This document shows positions 55,421 through 64,000 of a DNA stretch of 64,000 nucleotides, piece after piece (positions within the stretch are counted from its first letter, which is position 1; every line of letters starts with the position of its first letter). Both the position numbers and the translations under genes were made by a program. The notes beneath the pieces were generated by a model. That model made no database searches and had not been told where the DNA came from. It was given only the letters and a program-made list of their open reading frames with translations. This stretch comes from Tetrapyrgos nigripes (lineage: Eukaryota > Basidiomycota > Agaricomycetes > Agaricales > Campanellaceae): contig JAACJM010000003.1 in assembly GCA_013368315.1 (NCBI GenBank), positions 434,001 to 498,000 of the forward strand, written 5' to 3'.

Positions 55421-55842
55421 GTCAGGTCAGAACAGTAGGCAACTATTTTTGAAGGCGTTGCCGGGCTGGATATCAACTCAGTAACGAGCTTAGAGCTCGC
55501 AAGGATTCAAACAACGGGTTTAATGTGCTCGTCGCGGGAGAACGTAGGGCGAGTACACGTGACATCATGTTTGCAGTTGTAGGTCCCATCCCTTTTCTCT
55601 GACCAAAGCTTCTATCCCGCTCTCGCAGCCTCTAGGCTCTAGGTCCATGTCTTCTGTTTTTTCTCTGGATCAGAAAACAAAATTGATCCTTGACACGGCC
55701 GCGGCAAGCCATAGACTTTTTGCCGACATATTGTATCATGCGACCATCATGTGGAATCTTATCTCTCACAAGCGTTAGCGCGCCTCAATGGATATATATA
55801 CAACTACAACTGCCAAACCATCTCCTAGTCCCGCCCGTCACC
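55421..55842. promoter_or_regulatory. Divergent promoter region CLP1 / amino-acid permease
   Basis: The 422 bases hold both promoters. GGATATATATAC at 55789-55800 is a likely TATA box about 45 bases before the permease start. TAGCGCGCCTCAA at 55776-55788 directly precedes it and recurs upstream of the MFS gene at 59043-59055. Confidence 0.55.
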
Positions 55843-58122
55843 ATGTCTGGGGAAAGGGCTGATATCGAACGCATTGCAGTCGATTCCCTCAATGGGCAGG
55901 AACTGGGAGAGTCAGACAAGCGGCTCATGGAACTAGGGTATCGTCCAGAATTCAAAAGGGAAATGAGTTTGATAGGAGTACTTGGGATATCCTTCTGTTC
56001 GATTGGAATTCTGACGGGCATGTCGTCCGCGTTCCAAACGGGATTGTTCTCTGGAGGGCCTCTCGGTACGTAGTATATCTTCACCCGATTTAAGTCGTGG
56101 CTGATTGTTCATGTGAAGGTCTATTTTGGGGATGGAATGTTCGTGTGCTGCTTCATCCTTGCTGTTCAGGGTGTTAAATCTTGGCAACCAGATCTGTTCA
56201 CTGTTCATGCTACTCATTGCACTTAGTCAAGCAGAGATTTGTAGTGCTTAGTGAGTCTATAGTTTTCACATCTTCGATATCTACTCAAACTCGATAGCCC
56301 AACGATGGGTGGATTGTACTTTTGGGTCTGCAAGATGAAGCCTGACTTGCCGGTTTTGGGATGTGAGCTATGAGTGGCCTTGAACACAAGGAATGGTCTT
56401 TAATTTCCTTGACAGACTGCACGGGCTGGATTTACGCTATTGCAATGAATCTTACTGGCACCTCCGGAAATCTGAGGTAATTATGAATTTATAGCTTCTG
56501 CTTTGTGCTCATCTCGCGTAGTGTCGCTCTCTACTTCGCGTCATTGGCAGAAGTGGGTACAGGGAGGAACTTGACTCGTGTCGAAATCGTAGCTATAGCG
56601 TGGGGCGTCAATATCTTTAGTGGCATTGTGAACACTATAGGGACCAAAGCGATTGGAAGAATGAGCTCGTTCAATATTTGGTGGACGCTCGGAGGCACTT
56701 TTGTGTTGGTGATTACGTTGTTGGTCAAGGCCCCTGTAAAGGTGAGAAGGGTTGCTTGTGGTTCCGAAAATGACGCTCATGCTTCCTTCTCATGCAGAAC
56801 ACCGCCGATTTCGTTTTTACGGATTTGGAGAAGTGCGTACTTGCTCAACTTGAATAAGCCTGTCATATCATACTAAATGCTTTTTTAGTTTCACAGGATG
56901 GGAATCCAAGGGTTTCGTTGTGCTTCTCGGATTTTTACAGGTTGAGTCTCCATCTACACGCCCCACTCCTTGTTCTCATGTATGCCATCGTATAGGCTGT
57001 TTATTCATTAGAAGGGAGCGAAACAGCTGGGCAAGTGGCTGAAGAAGCAAAGCGTGCAGAGCTTCTCGCACCCATTGCTGTAGTGGGCAGTATCGTGGGC
57101 TCATGGATCATAGGGCTTGCGTATATTCTCGCCCTTCTCTTCTCCGTCCAGAGTATACCAAGTGTCCAAAGTACCTCATTTGCCATACCGATCGCACAGT
57201 TGTATTATGACGCGGTCGGGAAGAGACTCACATTGCTTTGTCTTACGGTAATTGGCCTCGCGCAGTTGATGGCTGCGATGTGAGTGTTAAGCTTTTTGGG
57301 ATCTCAATGACCATGCTGAACTCCGATGGCATCTTGTGCTGCAACAGAACTGCATTCACTGCTAGTTCTAGGCTGTATTATGCGTTAGCCAGAGACAATG
57401 CTTTCCCTTTGAAGAAGCATTTTATGGCACTGAATCGGTCAGTCTCCACTTCAGTGTATGGCTCCTTGTTTTATTGACTGTGAATTATTCCATAGGTATC
57501 AGGCCCCTTACGTCGGTGTTTGGGTGTCGGTCTTTGTTGGTTGTGTAATTTCCTGTGCTTATATCGGGTCGGTCATTGCTGTATGCACCGTTCCTTTTGA
57601 AAGTTAAAGTATTTGAGCTGACTTTCTCCCTAGTTCAACGCAATCCTATCGTCCGCTGCCATTGCGGTAATGCTCGGGTATCTTCAACCAATTCTAATCA
57701 GAGTGTTTTGGCCTTCAGCGTGAGTTGTACCCGTTTCTGACCATCGCCTTTTCTCATACTATTTCTCTTATAGGCTCAGCTCTAGAGGGCCATTTCATCT
57801 TGGAAAGTGGTCCTGGACGATCAATGCTCTTAGTTTTGCTGTATGATTTTCTACTGTTTCTTCCCCATTTGTCACGCGCCGCTGATCATGATTTGCATTA
57901 CAGTTTACCGTGTTCATCTGTGTGCTTTTCATCTTACCCACAGCACATCCTGTCACGAAGGACAACATGAATTATGCTATCGTCTCCGTTGGTGGTATAA
58001 TGCTCATCGTGGCGACGACTTGGATATTCTGGGGCCGTTTCAGCTTCAAGGGGCCAGTTCGTACTGGGAACATCGTGCTCCGGGATCAAAGCTCTGAGAC
58101 TGCAGATGAAAAGACTGAATAG
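55843..58122 (+). CDS. APC-superfamily amino acid (GABA/choline-type) permease
   Basis: The protein should import amino acids or related amines across the plasma membrane with protons. Fourteen exons were traced (55843-56065, 56119-56138, 56192-56250, 56298-56362, 56416-56476, 56522-56741, 56798-56832, 56889-56940, 56996-57279, 57348-57437, 57496-57580, 57634-57719, 57774-57840, 57904-58122), giving 521 residues. Family motifs are GVLGISFCSIGILTG in helix 1, GLFWGWN, ALSQAEICSAYPTMGGLYFW, GSETAGQVAEEAKRAE with the typical acidic-rich loop, and ASSRLYYALARDN. About 12 membrane helices can be read. A seeming frameshift at 56138 disappears when the intron 56139-56191 is removed. The substrate cannot be fixed from sequence alone. 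Confidence 0.88.
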
Positions 58123-58408
58123 ATTTATCATTCACATTTGCTTACCGACTTTGGGCTCGGAGATTTGTGAGTCCCGTTTGAAATTGTATAACCCGAGACT
58201 ATATATGTACTTGGATGATGGATCATCCGGCCGCATCCTGGTGGGCCTACGAGCAGTGCTTGTAATGAGACGATTACGGGTTTACAGTCAGAGAGATTGC
58301 TCATCGGTAAACGGTAAAACGTCCGGCGGTTTCATCTTGCCTTTTATAAATCCACTTGAAACAATTCTGAGGAGCCCCGCAGTGATTTTGGAGAAAGCAG
58401 TTAGCGTG

Positions 58409-58457
58409 ACACGCCAAAAATATCAAAATATCCGTCGAGCGGATAGGTGACCGGATA
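58409..58457 (+). repeat. Left arm of a 49-base inverted repeat
   Basis: This arm matches the reverse complement of 58930-58978 at 48 of 49 positions; the one mismatch lies in the A-rich part. It contains TATCCG-TCGAG-CGGATA, an everted CCG-N5-CGG motif as bound by Zn2Cys6 regulators, and GGTGACCGG. Confidence 0.9.
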
Positions 58458-58929
58458 CTTGAATGAGATGTATTTTTCGGAGACAGTCTCAGAATGTCCG
58501 CCTGATGCCCCATACCTCTCGTTGCGTGTTCCATATGGTCACTGATAAGTCCTTAATTTGGTATTCGTGTACCCTGTCTTGTTTTTACTGTAGTCCTAAA
58601 TAAATGCATTTTCTTTCATACAAATCTGTGTCCTACTGGAATGGAATAAGAAAAATGGGACAGAACAGTATTTGCAAACAACCCATTGATGAGGAAAGCT
58701 CGGTCCCTAATGCAGCTTGAAGAAGTGTCAGCACAACATAATTCAAGAATTAGAGCCCCTCATCTCGGTGGGATACGAGGAACATCGCCAGGACATCTAC
58801 TCTCCAAAACTGGTGCTGGGATAGGGGACTGCCAGCACGACCTCAAAAGGACTATGTAGATCCGAGGTTTCTTCGATTTGCTCGCGGCAATCTGTCATCA
58901 ACTTCACTGCGACGTCCGTGGTGTACACA

Positions 58930-58978
58930 TATCCGGTCACCTATCCGCTCGACGGATATTTTGGTATTTTTGGCGTGT
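58930..58978 (-). repeat. Right arm of the 49-base inverted repeat
   Basis: Reverse-complement partner of 58409-58457, 252 bases upstream of the MFS start codon. Similarity stops abruptly on both sides of each arm, and no flanking target duplication is evident. Confidence 0.9.
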
Positions 58979-59042
58979 GAAGAGAACCAGATTTCTTGTG
59001 TAAACAAACGATGTGATCGGTCGAGCAGGGTTGAGCGCGACC

Positions 59043-59055
59043 TAGCGCGCCTCAA
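59043..59055 (+). promoter_or_regulatory. Shared upstream 13-mer (TAGCGCGCCTCAA)
   Basis: The identical 13 bases occur at 55776-55788 upstream of the permease gene in the same orientation. A common regulator of both transporters is one explanation; chance is possible. Confidence 0.4.
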
Positions 59056-59229
59056 CTTGAACAAACCACATCCATGGTACTTCTTTTCCTTTTCAATGGC
59101 CAATCGCGTAATTTTCTTTGATGGACATTGGAAAGATCTTTGAAGATCCCACCGGGAAGATATGGGTCGCCGACGTATATAATATGTCCTCATCTCAATT
59201 CACTTCGCCTACACCTCTCTGTCACTGCC

Positions 59230-61769
59230 ATGGATTCTGCTAGTGAACATTCCGAGAAGGGCGACATTGTTCATGGGTCTGAAGTCGACGTAGCTGCCCA
59301 GTTCTCATCAGCTAGTGCGGCTCCTTTGGACCCACAAGTCGCGTTGAGGTTGAGGTGAGTGTTGAAAAATTTTGCGGCGTCGTACCAACACTAATGCTTG
59401 ATCTCCTCTCAGACGCAAAATTGACTTATATCTCATGCCTTTGATGTGTATCATGTACCTGTAAGGGTTTGCGAATGACTCTCATCAGTACTTGAAATTC
59501 AAGACACGAACAGGATGACTTTTGCGGACAAGACTGCGCTGGGGCAGTCTGCGGTACTTGGAATAATGTGCGTTTTATGGATGGCTGGAGGTGTGATTGG
59601 TCTCTAACAAAACGTTACTCGCAGACCAGGAGCACATCTGAATCAAAACCAGGTACTTATTCGATATACGTGATTGTTGTCGTTGTCCTTTGCTCATCGA
59701 GGAATGGCGCTTGAAATAGTTCAATTGGTTGGGTGCGTTTGAATCCTATCTTTCATCCCTTCGTCTGCTCACAATAATAATCAGGCTCAGTCTTCTACTT
59801 GAGCTACTTGGTCTTCATGGTATGTCCATTTACGCTCGCTTGTGTACAGTCTCAACTCACTACGTCCTGCCAGTATCCTCAAAACCTCGCTCTCCAGAGG
59901 TTCCCTGTCGGTAAATGGATGAGCGTCAACATCTTTTGCTGGGCAATTGTCCTTCTGTGCCATGCGGCTTGCCACTCTTTTGGAGGATTATTTGCTGTTC
60001 GATTCTTGCTCGGCGTGTTTGAAGGAGCAGTAACGCCTGGCTTCATGATTGTACGTCTCGTCACGATCGCTCAGATATGAACTATATCTAACAACACGTT
60101 CTCAAGGTGACTTCTATGTTCTACACCCGTGAAGAGCAAACGAAGAGAACTGGCTACTGGTGTGAGTAATGTGAATGTCAGTATAGAAGAAATTGGAACT
60201 CAGCAAGGTTCTACCAGTTCTAATGAATGGTTTTGCCATCATCTTCCTTGGCTTCGTTGCTTTCGGTGTTTTGCACACTCATGTAAGTCTCTCACCTTGT
60301 CATCCAAGCTAAGCTCATGTTCTCTAATATTTTTTCAGACTGACAACTTCATGCCTTGGCAATGGTCTGGACACACATTCAATTCCTCTGGATGGCTTTT
60401 AATATTGTTCACAGGCTCATGATCATAACGGGTATCTTGACACTCATCACATCGGTTCTCTTTTGGTGAGCTATATCTGACATCTGTTTGAATTCGTTGC
60501 TAAGCTTCTTGTAGGTTTTTGTTCCCGGATTCGCCGACGACGGCCTGGTTCCTTACCCCCGAAGAACGTGTGTTGGCTGTGGAGAGAATCAAGGTGAACC
60601 AGACTGGTGTTGAGAATAAGCATTGGAAGCGCGATCAGTGAGTCCTTGTCAAGACTCGTGCCCTATCCTATCTGAGCTTTACCTTTTTCTGAAGGTTTAT
60701 TGAAACACTCACCGACCGTAAGATCTGGGTCATGGCTCTGTTTGCGGCTATTCTGTATGTGCTATTTCCGTCCCCATTCATATACACTGATTAGCCGTTC
60801 TTTCCGTTTCCTTGGGACAGCAACATTATCAACTCCGTATGTCTAAAAACTCTCCATCACCGAAAGAACCAGTGACCTGACGACATTTCTTACAGCTCAC
60901 CAATCAACGTCAACTCATCGTCAGCCAGTTTGGATTTTCTACCATCGAAACCACTCTTCTGGGATGTGTGGATGGAGTTGTGGAGATACTTTCCATCTGG
61001 CTCGGCGTCTACCTCTCTGGATTCAGGCATATCGGTAGAGCTTGGGCAGGTGTCATAATCCTCATTCCTGCCTTACTAGGAGCGCTGCTAGTCAATTGCC
61101 TACCATCACATATGAAAGTAGGCTTGTTATTCGGGTATTGGTTATCCAGTCAGTCTGTCTATCTTGCTCTTCTTGTTCGGGCCCCCTAACTCTACTATAT
61201 TTTTCCGAATTAGTATTTGCGATAGCACCATCTCCCATACTTCTAGGATGGGTTTCAGGAATTGTGTCTGGGCATACAAAGCGTGAGTGCTTTGTGAACA
61301 TTGGACCCTTCCATAGACTCAAGTCCTACTTTAGGAATCACAACCAACGCTGTTGTACTCATCGCCTATTCAGTTGGTAACTTTGCTGGTCCCTTCGTTT
61401 GGAAAAAGCAATATCAACCAAGGTCCGTCGGATGTCTCGCTACATATCTTGCAACTGTCGTCTTAGTCTTTCTTAGGAACCACGTTCCTTGGGATCTCCT
61501 AGCAGCATCTATGGGTGCTTCTGCGATCTTGATGCTGGCTCTGCGATCCTTGCTTGCGGCAGAAAACAGGAAGAGAGACCGAGAACAGCACGATGACACT
61601 TTTGATCATGTTCTCGTCACAGTTGTAGAAGATGGCAAGGAAGTTAAAAAGAGAGTGGATAAGGTGCGTGTGTATGTTTTAATCTATGTGATCCGTCACT
61701 GACTTGGTTGCGCAGGCATTCCTGGATCTCACGGATCTCCAAAACAGAGAGTTCCGCTACATTTTGTAG
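59230..61769 (+). CDS. MFS transporter, Dal5/allantoate-permease (ACS) type
   Basis: Anion:cation symporters of this group import allantoate, vitamins such as nicotinate, or other organic anions. Nineteen exons were traced (59230-59354, 59413-59460, 59514-59567, 59625-59652, 59720-59732, 59785-59819, 59874-60050, 60107-60161, 60218-60282, 60339-60364, 60415-60465, 60515-60637, 60695-60754, 60821-60836, 60896-61148, 61214-61282, 61335-61422, 61477-61663, 61716-61769), giving 508 residues with exact frames. Signature parts are MTFADKTALGQSAVLGI, FNWLGSVFYLSYL, RFPVGKWMSVNIFCWAIVL, RFLLGVFEGAVTPGF, MFYTREEQTKRTGYW and FPDSPTTAWFLTPEERVLAV. Twelve helices and a cytosolic C-terminal tail fit. Two exons are very short, 13 and 16 bases. 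Substrate is not determinable here. Confidence 0.9.
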
Positions 61770-62151
61770 TGATCGTTCAGAATAGAGAGAGACTTTGGCT
61801 CATACTTTTTCGGAAGGAAGTCGTTCATGTACCATGACATTTAGTATGCAATGGATTGCTGGAGTTGTCTTTATTCGTTCTGTACTTTAGCTATCTCGTT
61901 AATACTCACACACAAGCATTATGCATTCAACCTGTACCACATTGTCTATCTTGTTTTTGGTCAAGTTCCTTGCTTGGACTTACGCGAGCAATGTGACAAA
62001 ATGGCTACGGCTGCACTGGAGCTCTGGCTTCAGGGTATAGTTTTAGAGAACAATATGATGCTGATACATTTACGAGTATATCTATCCAAAAACTGCATGG
62101 TCCAGTAGTAAATTACAGGAATAAACAGATCAACCGAGGAATCGAGCGAGA
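61770..62151. other. Intergenic between convergent MFS and CTF18 genes
   Basis: The 382 bases hold both 3' flanks. A weak plus-strand open stretch at 61851-62108 has no recognisable product. Nothing else was seen. Confidence 0.5.
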
Positions 62152-63969
62152 TCAAAGGAAGGCAGACATCTTGATCGGTTTTCGAACAGCAGATGAATTC
62201 CCTTCCTTGTAACGATACGTAACGGGATATTTCTTCGCGAAGCCATTCCGAAGGCTGGCAGCATTATTAGATACTTTGATAGGTCGGCCAAAGAAATCTG
62301 TCGGTGGCTATATGCACGCATCTCAGATAAGAAATAGGGTGATAAAGTACGAGAAGAAAAGACTAACCCTGTCCGCGATGTCGACTACATCTGTCTTGGT
62401 ACGCTTGCTTGGTGATGGTAAATCCTCATCTGGATCCTTCTGTTTGCTGGTGAGCCCTTTCTGCTTGGTTGGTTTGTCTTTCACCACGATGTCTCCCTGA
62501 CGAGAGGAAAGTCTGGCGTCGACCTAGAGCCCATTGATTAGCACATTCCGTCAGACACTTCGAGTTTATATATATTCACCTCTTCAGCAACTAGATGCCT
62601 CACAGCATATCTCGAGACAGTAACGTCAGCTGCACGTTTGCCGTCGTATGTCATGAAGACATCTGCGGCACTGAAAAAGAAAGACCTCAACGAACGCTCA
62701 GGAGCTGAAAGCTGCTTCACTTACGGATCCAGACGATACGAGAGTTGACCATCATCACTTCGCTCTTGGACAAAACGCAATTCCAGTGTAGACATGATAT
62801 CGACTAGACGGGACATCACGGCACGCTCTTCTGGACGTACAATTTGACTGTTTACCTTGAGATTTTTGTCAACGGAAAAGCATTCGGGGATAATTTGTAA
62901 AAAGACCTACCGGCCTCAAAGGAGGGTTGATTATTCGGTTGATATACGGTGCAAACTCCAACTGTAATATGGGCGTGTTGACAAGATGTCTGAAATCGCC
63001 TCCATTGCGAGTACTAGCGACCTGTAAACACCGTACAAGGGATCGGTATATCTCCTCATTAGTTTTTGTGAGTTGAAGATTCTTCCAACAACGTCAGATC
63101 ACAAAGCATAATAGGAAAAGAAGCTAGGATTTAACTCACATTCCAGTCATCCTGATTCCTTTCTATTCTAGGAGCACCACGCTCTTGGAACAGCGGATAG
63201 AATGGCACAAGGGTGTAAGGCAGATATGGACTAAGAGCGAAATCGCCGTCATTGTACATGGCGGCAGATAAGGTGTCAAAAGTCATTAGCCACTCGCCAG
63301 CTTTCTCAAAACGAGAGAAACTGGGGTCATGCCTCCGAAGAGTTGCATAATGAGCGAAACAACCTGCGAAGGACCCTTTGATATCAATATCGTGTCGCTC
63401 TTAGATAATTGAAGGGGCTTACCAGTAGCAATAGCACTTTCTCTCCCGCACGCATCAACCTCATGGCTTAGTCGAGAAACATATCGATTCTCATTATCGT
63501 TCAAGTCTTTGACGCGTTTCTTGGATAACGGAATGAAGAGATTGTTCAAGACTGATATCACAGACGAGTCGGCTTCTTTCATTCCTTTCGTTGCAGCTCG
63601 AACCATAGGTTCTGTGATCTCTTCACTTCTTGACCTGATGAACTACACCAATGAATACAAGATCAGTCAATGACCAGATAAAAGCATCAGCGGTCAAATA
63701 CCATACCTGAAGAGTATTAAGACATCCTCGCATGTCGCCCTTGGCTATCCCAACAAGGGTTGAGAGCGCTCTCGAGTCAGCTCTGAGCTTCTCCGTCTCA
63801 CAAATCTCCCGTAAGCGTTTCACGGTGTGAATGTCTGAAGGTTTTTGTACTCGAAGTTGATAAGCGTGAGGTCGAAGCTTGGCCAGAGAAGCAGCATTGA
63901 TATCGTTACATATGCAGATGATTGGTCGTAAGATTGCTCGTGTCGAATTTTTATCCTTTCGGTGTTTAT
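62152..63969 (-). CDS. CTF18: Chromosome transmission fidelity protein Ctf18, C-terminal part
   Basis: Ctf18 is the large subunit of an alternative clamp loader (with Dcc1 and Ctf8) acting in sister-chromatid cohesion and replication checkpoint. The gene runs off the right edge. Visible exons are 63969-63707, 63642-63423, 63363-63140, 63081-62911, 62855-62725, 62670-62580, 62523-62368 and 62307-62152. The AAA+ part shows AILRPIICICNDINAASLAK, ADSRALSTLVGIAKGDMRGC and NTLQ (sensor regions). A Ctf18-specific middle follows (FAHYATLRRHDPSFSRFEKA, GEWLMTFDTLS), and the end reads KYPVTYRYKEGNSSAVRKPI plus KMSAFL, the typical C-terminal motif for Dcc1/Ctf8 binding. The Walker A and B motifs lie outside the window. 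63970-64000 is intron. Confidence 0.92.
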
Positions 63970-64000
63970 CTGTATGGTGTTCAGACAAGGAGAAGCCAGA

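Larger units (their letters stand above)
58123..59229. other. Intergenic region between two transporter genes
   Basis: This 1107-base gap, the largest non-mobile one here, contains a 49-base inverted repeat pair (58409-58457 and 58930-58978), a shared promoter 13-mer (59043-59055) and a TATA-like GTATATAATATG near 59175-59186, about 50 bases before the MFS start codon. No ORF with coding character or RNA gene was found. Confidence 0.6.

Noticed and set aside
56119..56200. Apparent one-base frameshift in the amino-acid permease after GLFWGW
   Set aside because: Removing a 53-base GT-AG intron at 56139-56191 joins GLFWGWN to ICSLFMLLIALSQAEICSA in frame and gives the expected helix.

Overview
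The window is nuclear DNA of a filamentous basidiomycete, most likely an agaricomycete. It is gene-dense, with short intergenic gaps on both strands, many introns of about 45-65 bases, fungal protein families throughout, an Agaricomycotina-type DUF6593 protein and a copper radical oxidase of wood- and litter-fungus type. No bacterial or viral genome features are present. I rebuilt the gene models by joining exons by hand. For almost every gene the exon lengths add up to an exact multiple of three, which supports the models.

Layout, left to right: the 3' part of ADE4; SRP receptor beta; a secreted Ser/Thr-rich protein; UTP21; a coiled-coil protein; CSM1/PCS1 monopolin; an arrestin-like protein; BRX1; a three-KH RNA-binding protein; a tandem pair of ADGF/CECR1-type adenosine deaminases, one of them frameshifted; GPI10; HTS1; a small membrane protein; a glyoxal-oxidase-like gene split by an intact Ty1/copia retrotransposon (28585-34267); PNO1; a membrane-anchored aldehyde dehydrogenase; a small hAT-like element (39712-40102); a URI/DUF3835-like protein; a SAP-protein kinase fusion; a DUF6593 protein; ATP2; an external NADH dehydrogenase with EF-hands; CLP1; an amino-acid permease; an allantoate-permease-type MFS transporter; and the C-terminal part of CTF18, cut by the window edge.

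Most genes are housekeeping: ribosome biogenesis (UTP21, BRX1, PNO1), mRNA 3' processing (CLP1), chromosome segregation and cohesion (CSM1, CTF18), mitochondrial energy (ATP2, NADH dehydrogenase), translation (HTS1) and the secretory pathway (SRP receptor beta, GPI10). They do not form an obvious pathway cluster. The accessory interest lies in the two mobile elements, the duplicated deaminases, the SAP-kinase fusion without the usual beta3 lysine, very small exons and several GC-AG introns. I found no convincing new multi-gene system.
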